Shown: positions 46,565 through 56,007 of the stretch, in pieces
How the letters are laid out: each line of letters starts with the position of its first letter
How positions within the stretch are numbered: the first letter of the stretch is position 1
Assembly: GCA_023375785.1 (NCBI GenBank)
Contig: SZWC01004989.1
Location: forward strand, 55,394 to 119,393
Source of the DNA: Penium margaritaceum
Taxonomy: Eukaryota; Streptophyta; Zygnematophyceae; Desmidiales; Peniaceae
Direction of reading: 5' to 3'
DNA: 64,000 bases
Notes under the pieces: generated by a model
Seen by the model: only the letters and a program-made list of their open reading frames with translations
Databases searched by the model: none
What the model was told of the DNA's origin: nothing
Translations under genes and position numbers: made by a program

Positions 46565-47460
46565 TGTTGGTATTGGGGCCACCTGATTCAGGTCCACAGG
46601 AGTAAGTTCCAGGAAACTACCTAATGTCTACTCTGATGGTAGATCCAACTTCATCATTGGAATGATCAGGTGGCAAAATGTCTACAGTCCAAGCTTAATG
46701 CCAATCCAACATTCGGATTGAGAGATATGAATTTTGAAAAATTTCAGGGTCAATGAACGCCAGTGTCTAGATGACCATGGACGACTGCTCCATGCCTTAG
46801 CCTAAGGAAAGAAAACGACGAGAGGTCTACGATCAGGACCTGATGGAAAAAATATCCAAAAGGTCCAAGATTCTTGGATTGTCTTGTCAAAGTGTGCAGA
46901 CTAGGAAAAATGTACCTCTCCTTAATTTTTGGGTGAGGTGAGATGCTTGTGTACTAGCCATGGACACATGGCGATTCTCCTTGGCTCACTGGGAGTGAGC
47001 CATGAGAGCATTCTCATGGCTCACTAGGAGTGAGCCATGAGAGCATTGTGCCAGTACTACAGAATGCTCTCATGGCTCATTCCCAGTGCGCCATGACAGC
47101 ATTGTACCAATACTACACAATGCCGTCATGACGATTCGCCATGAGCCATGGGAGCATTCTCATGGCTCACTGGGAGTGAGCCATGAGAGCATTATCAAGC
47201 TCTCTAGGTCATGTATAACTGGTCAACCTGATTGCTAGGCTGCTTTCCTCTCTGATGTGGGATCATTGACTCTAGAATATGACCGCTAGCCTCCATCGCT
47301 AAGTGGTGTGGCCTGTGAGAGGGCTGACTTGCCCAAGCTCTAACTCCATATCTACAGGATCATTTCGATTGATTCAATAACCATTCTTCAGCACAAGTAA
47401 TCTCATTTCAGTTCAACATGCTCACTCCTGCAAGGTTTCATGTCTCCTCCAGTTCCAACA
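46565..47460 (+). repeat. 3' LTR of A9, enlarged by palindromes
   Basis: A family A LTR from TGTTGG to TTCCAACA, 158 bp longer than normal. The extra length is the palindromic tract at 46982-47195, which replaces part of the LTR near the usual GTGTGCCATGAGAGCATT segment. Confidence 0.85.
46982..47195. repeat. Palindromic tandem/inverted repeat inside A9 LTR
   Basis: A unit like TGGCTCACTGGGAGTGAGCC, itself a hairpin with GGCTCACT/AGTGAGCC arms, is repeated at about 46983, 47018 and 47163. Between the copies, CCATGAGAGCATT and its reverse complement AATGCTCTCATGG recur, so longer stems can form. Confidence 0.85.
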
Positions 47461-47815
47461 CCTTTTTCGTAGTCAGCATACTCTCACAAGGTAAACCAAG
47501 AATCTAGGACCTTTTGGATATTCCTTTTATTACGTCTTGACCTTGGACCTCTCACCTTTTTTTCTTCTCAAGCTAAGGCATGGAGCCATCACCCATGGTC
47601 ATCGAGACATCGACAGACGATAACCACACAAACTTTGAAAATTCATATCTTCCAATTTGACCGTTTGATCGGCCTGAAACTTGGACCATAGAGAATTTAT
47701 TGCCTGATCTTTCGGATGAAGAGGTCAGATTGATGATTGGAGTAAGAATCGGGTAGTTTCTTTGAACCTTGATCCTGTAGACCTAAAACTGAGCCTTATG
47801 GGTCGTTTCTTAACA
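47461..47815 (-). repeat. 3' LTR of A10 (partial)
   Basis: The outer-start half of a family A LTR in minus orientation. The other half is cut off by A9. Confidence 0.8.
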
Positions 47816-48150
47816 ATCTTCCACTGTGCGGCAATGAGAATAAGCTCAGTCTACATGCCTTCATGCAAAATTACTGCTTCTCACAAGTTACCGGCTTGGT
47901 GTAGAAATTATCAACCTGTTTGATGGTTAGAGTAAATCCCAGCATGATAGTACCCTCCTGTACCATGTGTTTGATGAAATGATATGCGATGTCAATGTTC
48001 TTGGTGTGTGCATGGTGTAAAGGATTCTTAGTGAGTGTGATTGCGCTCTAATTCTCAACGCGTACATGAATCTGGAATTGCCGCACTCCCACTCATCTCT
48101 GCCATGAGACGTTCGAGCCAAACCGCTTGCTTTGCTCAAAGTTGAGAGAT

Positions 48151-48239
48151 AAGGCTGTCTGGTCCATGGCATTTAAAGTTGTTGGTTTCTAAGCCTTAGT
48201 CTCATAGTGATCTCAGCTATTGTTGCACACTCCACAAAC
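48151..48239. other. Unexplained ~89-bp insertion in A10 RNase H
   Basis: This stretch has no counterpart in the other family A copies. It is flanked by GTTGAGAGAT (48141-48150) and GTTGAGTACGTAT (48240-48252), a possible imperfect target duplication. The right flank also forms a perfect 9-bp hairpin, GTTGAGTAC/GTACTCAAC (48240-48261). I do not recognise its source. Confidence 0.5.
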
Positions 48240-49178
48240 GTTGAGTACGTATGTACTCAACTTATGTGGTTGAGTTGGCTACGATGACTTGCCTTTTACT
48301 GCAACAGTTGATGGCCTTGCCATTCATGAGGAACACATGTCTTGAGATGGACTTGCGGTCCTTATGGTTTGAAGCCCAATCTGTGTCTGTAAAGGTGATG
48401 ATGCTATTGTCATTGCCGTTGCAGGTGATGTAGAATTTGATGGTTCTAACAAGGTAGCGGAAGATGTGCTTCACTGCCTTCTGAAAGTCAGGTCCCGGGT
48501 TCGCCATGTAGTGCCTTACAGCGCACATAGCATGTGTGCGAACTGGCCTAGTTGCCACCATCACGTACATGAGACTACGGACGACACTGTGGTAGTTCTA
48601 CCACTGAGCTGTATTTGTTTCTCCATTGACGCTCACAAGTTTATTGCCGCATCCCTAGTGGGTTGCCAATGGGTTTAGCTTCTACCATGCAAACCGTTGT
48701 AAAACATCCTTGGCGTAGCGGCTGTGCTGTAACAAGAGGGTATTGGTTTGCAATCACGTGTGATATGGATACTGAGGAAGTATGACCAATGCCCGAGATC
48801 AGAAATATGGAAGTGCTCCAGCATGGCGTCCTTGAAATCCTGTAGTGCAGACACTGTTAGAAAGGAGGAGCATCTCATCCACATATTCCTAGCAGCATCT
48901 CATGCTGCCAGCGATAGACGCTATAGTCACACTCGCTACGCTTGAATCCCATGCACTACAACGCCGCATCCCACTTCTGGTTTCAAGCACGCGACGCTTG
49001 CTTGAGGCCATATAGTGACTTTTGCAGCTAACAAACCAGGTACTTGTGGCCATCCATGACGAGTCCTTCTGGCTGCACCATGTAGAACTCCTCCTGAAAG
49101 ACATTATCAAGAATGCTCTCTTGACATCCATGTAGTGTATCTCGAAGTCCTCAGCTGCTGCATCAGAGAAGAGTATGC

Positions 49179-49186
49179 GTACACAT
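49179..49186. other. 8-bp target-site duplication of hAT, left copy
   Basis: GTACACAT here and AAACACAT at 52459-52466 match at six of eight bases. Both align to the same site in the RT of other family A copies. Confidence 0.75.
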
Positions 49187-49200
49187 CCGTGTTGACTTCG
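49187..49200 (+). repeat. hAT left terminal inverted repeat
   Basis: CCGTGTTGACTTCG, followed by a subterminal region rich in GACTTCG/AAGTCGG-like motifs. Confidence 0.65.
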
Positions 49201-49444
49201 ACTTCGGACTTGCTGGGCTCAAGTCGGAGTCGCCAAGTTGAACCACATCAATTTGGAAGTCGATTCGATGTGGTAATATGTGCGCACCAGAAAATTTCTA
49301 AAACAAAACCCGAGACGGGGAGGAAGTTCGGGTCCCTGGCCAGCCTCTAGTTGATAAACAAATCGGGCCCTTCTCGGTGTGTGGCACCGAAAAGAGGATT
49401 GCCCATGCAGGTGGCAACATACAACCCGCAAGCCTCCCCAAACC

Positions 49445-49483
49445 GATTGGTCTATGTGCTGGCAGCCAGCACATAGACCGATC
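49445..49483. repeat. 19-bp-arm hairpin in hAT 5' region
   Basis: The arms GATTGGTCTATGTGCTGGC and GCCAGCACATAGACCGATC pair with one mismatch around a single-base loop. Confidence 0.85.
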
Positions 49484-49658
49484 ATGCTATTTGCAGTGGT
49501 ACTCGAGGCTGTAAGCACATCAGTGTAATGCTCCTGGACAGCACCTTGTCGAATGAACCTAGCCCCTCTCCCCCTCTCTCATTGACGTGGTAGGTTGACA
49601 AGCCAATGGACTCTGGATGGAGTTATTCAAACCCTCGCTCATCACTTGGTCACTCTAA

Positions 49659-49692
49659 CCACAGTCGCCATCGCCCACGATGGCGACTGTGG
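49659..49692. repeat. Perfect 15-bp-arm hairpin in hAT 5' region
   Basis: CCACAGTCGCCATCG and its exact reverse complement are separated by a CCCA loop. It lies about 60 bases upstream of the transposase reading. Confidence 0.9.
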
Positions 49693-49752
49693 GCGTTGTA
49701 AATGCTGTAGGACCACCCATTCTTGATGGCGACTTTTTAACTGTTACCTTAA

Positions 49753-50229
49753 GCAAGTCCTACCCAGTCCGGCTACCCAGGCTTCTGGTGTGGGGCATGT
49801 GAAAAATCGTTCTCCGGCGCATGTGACCGCATGCGCGGACACTATGGTGCGACCGTTGGAAATGTAACACGCTACAAGACTCCGCCGCCGCTTGCCCGTG
49901 CGCTGTTGGGACTTCCATCCGGACCCACCTCGGACGACTTCACCCCTGCTGACGAGCAGCTCTACAATGGTGAAGGAGAACAAAGGGGCACTAAGGACAA
50001 GCCCATCAACAGGGGTGAGCTGGTTAACGAGCGCAAGCGTAAGGCCGCAAGAGAGGCTGCCGGCATTGGCAACACCAATGATGCCAACGACATGCAGCAG
50101 CAGCAGCACGGCAACAACAGTAGCAGCAGTAGCGGAGGGCCAACGCTGTACTTGCTCCCATCATTGCCTCCATCCGAAGTGGCACACCAACGTCGGCTGC
50201 ATCTCTCAACTCCACCCGCCGAACGTTGA
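49753..50229 (+). pseudogene. hAT transposase piece 1: BED zinc finger and Gln/Ser linker
   Basis: Open from 49753 with no Met before the zinc finger (first in-frame ATG at 49831), so the true start may be lost or spliced. It has Cys codons at 49789 and 49798 (C-x2-C after Trp) and a His at 49837. The finger's last metal ligand is not evident. It ends in TGA at 50227, out of frame with piece 2. Confidence 0.75.
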
Positions 50230-50348
50230 TGTCCGAGCACATTGTTAATACTGCCAATGCATAGTGCCAATGCACCACTATGAAAGTCATGGCAAAGCAT
50301 GTTGCTGTTGTGATTGACTAAGCATTACAAGAGGTTGGGCCGCAGAGG

Positions 50349-50888
50349 GTGGTCATGGTCATTACGGACAATGCATCTATAAACAAGAAGTCTTACGAGG
50401 CACTGACTGCAAAGTACCTGCATGTGTTTTTCATGCAATGCATCGTACACAGCCTAGATCTTTTGCTCAAGGATGTTGGAAAGACAGAGTGGGGGAGCAA
50501 TCTGGTGGCAAAAGCAGAGAAGATTGTGACTTTTTTCCGCAAAAAGGATTTTTTGCGGTCATGGCTGAAGGAAGAGTCTGGTGGAAAGGTGTTGTTGCCC
50601 GCTGATGCCACGCGCTTTGCCTTTGTTCACCGCATACTGAAGCGGTTGTTGCTTTTGTGCAAGGTGTTGGAGAAGATGGTGAAGAGTGACAAGTGGAGGG
50701 ATATTGGAAAGGGCCGAGATCCAGGGGCAAAGCAGAAGAAGAAAGAGGTGCGGAAGCTGGTAAGGTTGGGAATGTTCTGGATTCAGGTGAAGGCAATGGT
50801 CAAGTTGATAAATCCCATTGTCATTGCTCTCAGGAAGGTTGACTTTCACTTGTGGCACTACTGGAATTGTGTACGAGGCATCGCTTGA
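50349..50888 (+). pseudogene. hAT transposase piece 2: DUF659 end and middle region
   Basis: It holds VVMVITDNASINKKSYEAL, then a C-x2-H segment (QCIVHSLDLLLKDV) typical of DUF659-type hAT proteins, then a Lys/Leu-rich helical region. Homology extends upstream of 50349 in the same frame across one stop (50319). After about 50840 the homology passes to another frame, so the last ~15 codons here are not native. Confidence 0.8.
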
Positions 50889-51240
50889 TTGCACAAATTC
50901 TGTGCGCAAGCTCAAAGTTGCACGAGGGCACTGCCGTGCTACGTGCAATCCAACATGGGTGAAGTACGTCGTAAAGCGCTTGAGCTACAGGTGGACAACG
51001 CACATGAACTGCCCCATCTTTACAGCAGCACGGCATGTGCACCCGCAACACTTCGGGCACAAGTTTGATGGAGATGAAAAGATTGTGGAGGTGTGGAACA
51101 CAGTGGTGACGGCTCTGATGCCATAAGAGGAACAGGAGCAGCTAGAAACGGAGCTTGAGGGATTTGAGAATGCCCGAGTCACATTTGACCTAGATCCGGC
51201 AAGGGGCAAGGATGTTGAGAGGGCTAAAGCAGCAGCATAG
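50836..51240 (+). pseudogene. hAT transposase piece 3
   Basis: Contains GTTGIVYEASLDC, a conserved hAT landmark before the dimerisation domain, then HPQHFGHKFDGDEKIVEVW and an acidic LETELEGFENARVTFDL stretch. It is interrupted by stops at 51124 and 51238. Confidence 0.75.
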
Positions 51241-51329
51241 CAGGTTGTGTCCAGGGAATTTCCCGCCTTTCACTGGCATGCCTGCCATGTGACACGGTTG
51301 CCCGTGCTGCGTTCCTTTGCTATCGCCTC

Positions 51330-51632
51330 TTGGCACAGCCTTGCACCTCTTCAGACAATAAGAGGGTGTTCCGTAAGCACCAACTAGTGCAAACAGCAGA
51401 ACGCAACCGTCTCCACGTGAAGACTTTGGAGCTATTGGTTAGGGTGAACGTGTGGCCGATGAAACTGTACGGAAAGACCAAGGCGAAGCAGCTGACTGCA
51501 GACATTCAAAAGTTGGTGGAGGATCCATGTGAGAGCGGCATCGAGGATGATGGAGACATCGAACCTGATGATGTCATAGAGGTGGGAGCATCACCTTGGG
51601 ACCCTTGTAGGAGTGCAAGGGTGGGGCATTAG
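51330..51632 (+). pseudogene. hAT transposase piece 4: C-terminal dimerisation region
   Basis: LAQPCTSSDNKRVFRKHQLV with TAERNRLHVKTLELLVRVNVW matches the hAT C-terminal dimerisation pattern (Ser-rich turn, Arg-Asn-Arg-Leu, then an Asn-containing hydrophobic end). Similarity upstream of 51330 lies in another frame. Confidence 0.8.
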
Positions 51633-52005
51633 GGATGACAAGGGCGAGTCATCAGAATATGATGATGATGACGACAATGATGATGACTTGGAAGAGATGG
51701 AAGAGGACGACAGAGGTGGTGATACTGACGGTGGCTGTAAGGATGAGGAGTCAATACCAGGGTCTCCACAGGAGAAGGTGCAGCGTGTGATGTGCTCAGG
51801 TATTCGCACACACTTGGAGACGCCTCTAGTGCAGGCTGCAGCCTAAAACATCGCAGCTGTAGCAACTACTTCTGCAGCAATTGCTTCTATAACAGCCGCT
51901 CCATCTTCTTGTGCACCCTCTTCTACTTTGACAACTACTGTAGTTGCATCAAATTCTGTTGTTAGTAGCACAGGCCGTCTAAAGAGGACTAAGAAGAAAG
52001 CATAA
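51613..52005 (+). pseudogene. hAT transposase piece 5: acidic tract and basic C-terminus
   Basis: A run of Asp/Glu (SSEYDDDDDNDDDLEEMEED) is followed by a Ser/Thr/Ala-rich tail and RLKRTKKKA, a possible nuclear-localisation signal. One in-frame stop lies at 51844. The frame differs from piece 4. Confidence 0.7.
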
Positions 52006-52444
52006 GCTTGAAATGTTTTGTGAGTTTCAACTTCTCCTTTCATGTGTTTAGTGTTGCTCATTGAACTCTTACTTTCTCCTTGTTCAGCTTTGCATAACAT
52101 TAATCATTATGTTGCAAACAAAAGCAAAGTGTTTTAAACTTAATGGAACATGACATACTGTGATAATGTACATCAATGCTAGCCAACCTAGGTTTACATA
52201 GCATTGTGCACGTTGATGTTCACACAAAAGGCAAAGTGTCATGGTTTTGGGACAACTTGGTGAAACTAAGCAAACCGACTTGACGTGTTTTAGACATAAA
52301 ACATCTATTTCTGAATGCATGAAGACTCTTGCTGAGGAAAAATGAGGAAAACAACTTGGATTACAAAACCTACTTGGTGAATGAGACCAGGAGACAACGA
52401 CTTTTGACTCTCGACGTGCCGACTTAAAATCAACTTCGACTAGG

Positions 52445-52458
52445 AGAAGGCAACATGA
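52445..52458 (-). repeat. hAT right terminal inverted repeat
   Basis: The reverse complement reads TCATGTTGCCTTCT. It matches the left end at 10 of 14 positions. Confidence 0.65.
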
Positions 52459-52466
52459 AAACACAT
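52459..52466. other. 8-bp target-site duplication of hAT, right copy
   Basis: AAACACAT, partner of 49179-49186. Confidence 0.75.
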
Positions 52467-54480
52467 GAAAACTTTGTACCAGGAGCAAAGATTTCAGTAA
52501 AGTCGATGATTTCCTACTACGAGCACTCCTTGGCAACGAGCATCACCTTGTACTTTTTGAGATTGCCATCAGTGCCCTTCTTCTTGAACACATCCTTGCA
52601 CTTGATTACCTTGTGTTTAGGTGAACGCTCAATCAGCTCCCACATGGCATTATTGAGCTGCTACTGTATCTCTTGCTTTACAGCTGGTGTATAATGTATT
52701 ACATCTCGTGTAGCCATGGCCTCCTTGTAGGATGTTGGCTCATCATAATCTTCTATAACTGCGACATTCATCTAGTTTGGTTTTTACATCATCAGGAAAT
52801 ATCCGGTCTGACGAGGCTTGTAGCGCACCCTGAGAGGGTATATTTGACCTGGTGCCAGGGCGTTAGCGCGTGGAAAGCGCGGTGCTGTAGGTACAACTAC
52901 TTCAGTTGGTGGAGTTGCCTCTCGTTCTTCTGGTTGTGCTCATCACGTCGCTGTATTGACTGCATTAGACATGGAAGAAAGGAGTGGTTCTTCCATGATC
53001 ACAATAGAGGAAGGGTTAAGATAGATTGGATGACAAGAGGTATCTGCTCACACTACCTTGTCAGCTGCTAGATCTGTTGCTTGCTCATAAACAATGTAAG
53101 TACCAATGACGTTGCTTTTGTTGAAGATGACATCCTGAGAGATGATGACGTGGTCAGTATCCCTCTCGTAGGGGCAATAGGCGATGTTTGCCATGTCATA
53201 GTCGATCATTAGTATCTCCGCGCTCTTCGCATCCCGTTTCTGTAGCTTTTCCTAGGGCACTTGCATGTGCGCCAAGCTGCCAAACACAGAAAGGTATCCT
53301 ACGCTTGGCTTATTGCCAAACCGTGCCTCCTATTGCGTCCTTCGCTCCAACGCCTTGGTTGGACTGCAGTTCTTGATGTACACCACAGTGCTCACAACTT
53401 TCGCCCAAAAGTCCTAAGTGGGCCGAGCCGCGTGAAACACGAAGTGCGCCGACTCAACAATGGTGTGGCTGGCACCATCTGTTGCAATGTTTTGGTGCAG
53501 CGAGTATGGCACGGTACGTTACGCCTTCATGCCAGGAGCTACGAGATAGTCCTGGAAGTCCTTGTTCACGTACTCGCCACCGTGATTGGTGCGTAACAAC
53601 TCGATTTTCTTGGTATCTTGCTTCTTCACCATTGCATTGAACTCCTTGAACCTGTCAAAATCCTGGTCCTTTAAAGCAAAGAAGTACTCAGTAGTGTAAC
53701 GGCTGAAATCATGAATGAAGGTTACAAAACACCTGGAGTCTCCAAATCTTTGGGTGTATATTTGGCCACACATGTTTGTGGAGACCAGCTCTAGTACCTC
53801 CTTTGCATGCTCTCTTACTCCTCAGAATGCATCGTGATGTTGCTTCTTCTCCAAGAAGCCAATGCACAAGTGCTACTCAAAGTTTGAGATGGTGGGCAAG
53901 TCACGCACCATCTGCTTCGAGTTGTTACAATACTTGCATGCAGATGTAGCCGTAGCGTGCATGCCAGATTTTGCCATCTGTCTCCTTCACCATTGCTACA
54001 AGACTCTACTCACACGGGATCTTGGTTGTCCCCAATAAGCAGTACATGTGACCTTCTTTCACCGACTTGGCCTGCTCCTCTCATGTTTCCTTGTTCAGGA
54101 TGTAGCCATAGTCATCCTCAAAGACAATCCGCAGTCCTGTGTAGGTAAGGGAGGACTTTCAAAGAAGATTAAACGCAATATCAGGTACATACAGCACGCC
54201 ATGAAAGACTCCCACTTCAATGCCACGTGGGGTCTCCAACCATATCTCCACAATGTCAACCTTCTAAGCATATACCACCTGATCATCACCCATACCAATA
54301 GGTCGGGGGGAATTGAGAGTAGCTACGTAAACCACTCCTTGTAGTGCATCAAACTCTTGGTGCATTCAGAGTCCTTGTACCACGCCAGATCCGCTTTCTC
54401 CATCTGCAAGAAGTCGAACTTTGCTATGAAAAGGCAATCGCACATCTTGGCTACTTTCATGTTGCCAAAGTAGCACATGC
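52467..54480 (-). pseudogene. A10 RT start, integrase and protease remnant (upstream of the hAT)
   Basis: Antisense RT N-terminus (52467-52700), linker, integrase core (FIHDFSRYTTEYF, NHGGEYVNKDFQDY near 53520-53773), GAG-pre-integrase and protease areas (53770-54420). It is heavily broken. Confidence 0.75.
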
Positions 54481-54599
54481 CAGTTTGGTTCTGCTGCTGT
54501 TGCTGTTGCTATTTTAATTGTTGTTGCTGCTACTGAAGAGGCTCCTACTTTTGTTGTTATTGCAAGCACTGCTACCGTCTGCTACTCTTTTTGGTCCCT

Positions 54600-55380
54600 C
54601 TTGAACTTCAACCACTCCTTGTAGTACCCCTCTTTTTGGAGATAGTGCCACTTGGCTTTCTTCTTGCCTCTCTGTTGTCCACAGTGTGTTACTCTTGGTT
54701 GCGTGAGCCCATGGCCATAAAAGCTGCTTCATTGCTGTTACCGCCTTTACGCTTTGTTGCATTGTGACGGAGTTCCACCTACACCAAGTGCGTGCAGATT
54801 AACTCCATGTCGAGAGTCGGCCAGCACTCCAACGTCTGTCGTACTATGTCTCTTCCAAAGGGTTGCTAGCCGCTTTTACCTGCTTTGTCAGCTCGTTAAC
54901 CCTGTTCCATGAAGGCTCCATCCCTTTGCCACCCTATACTTTCAACGTCACAATCTTCTCCTCCAATAGTATGAGTAATGCAGGATCCTTGCTCTCATGT
55001 TTCTTGCATAATGTGTCCTTCCACTCTTTTGCAGTAGCCTTTTCACTCACCTGTTGAAAATGCGGGTTGGAGATGGCGTTGACAACCAACCTATAGGCCC
55101 GCCCGTCCTTCTTCTTCCACTCCTCATATGCCGCTGTTGCACTTATAAATGAACTTGCATCTGCTGCACCTTTCTACAGCATCTTCGCCTCCACCCCTTG
55201 CGTTGTAGTGATGCCTTTTGCCTGTAGAGGTAGAGCGCACTCATTGCCATATACCAATTTCCACAATCCCTCTCCTCCAAAAGGAGGCGGGTACAGATCT
55301 TTCAAAATGTTAAGTTGGTGTGCCGTTCCAGCCTCTCCAAGGGCTAGGCTGCTCTTCCCATACCTGGTGTTGCAGGTTTG
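54600..55380 (-). pseudogene. A10 gag remnant
   Basis: A degraded gag with the capsid-like region near 54860-55060 and zinc-knuckle sequence near 54610-54670. The Gln-linker tract lies at 54490-54600. Confidence 0.7.
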
Positions 55381-55992
55381 AGCTTTGGTGGTGCTCAAAG
55401 TTGCCCTTGAGTGGCGATGCTACCCTTGATTCTGCTCCTGCTTCTGCCAAAAATGTGTTTGAAAGAAAATGGACAATAGAGGCGAATAGACTAAGAAATT
55501 GGGAAACCTGAGCCCATTACGGAAAATCCACCTTAAAATCTATCTGATCATTCCATCAAACAAGGTCATCAAGAAGGAATGTTCATAGATATGCCCTTTA
55601 CAGAACAGGGTATGTTTGTGCTCATACTCCAATTCAGACCATCCAGCTCGTAAACGATTTTTCTCCCAAATGTACCTATGGTATGCCAATATATCATAAC
55701 CGGTAGAAATCTTAGGAAATATACTTCAACGTTCATGTGCTACCTTTTAAATTTAGGAAAGAAACAAGAGAGTTATAGTCATCACAAGGTGACAGTCGTA
55801 CTCTCACAGAAGGGTGTAGCCCTAGTCGATCTCCTTTTCAGTATCACTCTTCATCTGACCGTTGGATCTTCAAGATCTAACACTTGCTAAAAATTTTGTC
55901 TTACAAAATTGATTGACAAATTTGGTCAATCTTTGAGACTAACACGTCTCTCTCAAAGTTGTGGCCTGTGCTTGCTGAAAGTGATAAAACCT

Positions 55993-56005
55993 AGCTCTGA
56001 TACCA
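55993..56005 (-). other. Primer-binding site of A10
   Basis: The reverse complement is TGGTATCAGAGCT, next to the LTR at 56008. Confidence 0.75.
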
Positions 56006-56007
56006 TG

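Larger units (their letters stand above)
45603..47460 (+). mobile_element. Ty1/copia remnant, family A, copy A9 (3' part)
   Basis: Plus orientation: RT palm-to-end and RNase H (45603-46550), a polypurine tract (46553-46564) and a 3' LTR enlarged to 896 bp. The 5' part is missing. Its LTR end abuts the 3' LTR piece of A10, so A9 probably inserted there. It is heavily diverged and broken. Confidence 0.8.
47816..49186 (-). pseudogene. A10 RNase H and RT remnant (downstream of the hAT)
   Basis: Antisense RNase H (to the polypurine side near 47820) and RT through the HMDVKRAFLI-type region, ending at the hAT target duplication. It is broken. Confidence 0.8.
49753..52005 (+). pseudogene. hAT transposase (BED / DUF659 / hAT dimerisation type), decayed
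   Basis: A transposase of this family binds the element ends in the nucleus and moves it by cut-and-paste. Domains seen in order: a BED zinc finger (about 49771-49860; WCGAC, then HYG), a Gln/Ser-rich linker (50092-50140), and a DUF659 segment with VITDNAS (catalytic-type Asp at 50367). A long helical middle follows (50400-50840), then TGIVYEASLD (near 50850) and a C-terminal dimerisation region with LAQPCTSSD and TAERNRL (51330-51480). The end has an acidic tract and a basic end (RLKRTKKKA, stop at 52003). Between the linker and TDN, a few hundred bases normal for the family, including the first catalytic Asp region, seem missing. Frame changes occur near 50840, 51320 and 51600, with in-frame stops at 50319, 51124, 51238 and 51844. 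Confidence 0.85.
49187..52458 (+). mobile_element. hAT DNA transposon (3.27 kb) inserted in A10 RT
   Basis: The insert is bounded by an 8-bp target duplication, typical of hAT. Imperfect terminal inverted repeats begin CCGTGTTGACTTCG on the left and TCATGTTGCCTTCT on the right (reverse complement), with 10 of 14 bases matching. Removing it rejoins family A RT at the same position as uninterrupted copies. Inside are a 5' non-coding part (49187-49752) with two near-perfect hairpins, a decayed BED/DUF659-type transposase (49753-52005) and a 3' non-coding part (52006-52458). It appears dead. It post-dates A10, and the decay of its gene and duplication suggests it is not recent. Confidence 0.85.

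Noticed and set aside
46982-47195. CRISPR array
   Set aside because: The repeats are palindromic, of uneven spacing and in both orientations, within a eukaryotic LTR. There are no unique spacers of even length.
49753-50229. Independent host zinc-finger gene
   Set aside because: The BED finger is followed by hAT transposase sequence and the whole lies inside precise terminal repeats and target duplications.
51620-51730. Acidic Asp/Glu-rich reading as a separate small gene
   Set aside because: It follows the dimerisation region directly and ends in a basic tail, and it lies inside the hAT. It is best read as the transposase C-terminus.
50319-52011. A genetic code with TAA/TAG read as Gln, suggested because all four in-frame stops of the hAT middle and end are TAA or TAG and a TGA follows the final TAA at once
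   Set aside because: The gene also has frame changes and a large internal loss, so it is decayed anyway. Four stops are too few to exclude chance. C-to-T decay at CAG and CAA gives the same pattern. Host genes would be needed to test it.
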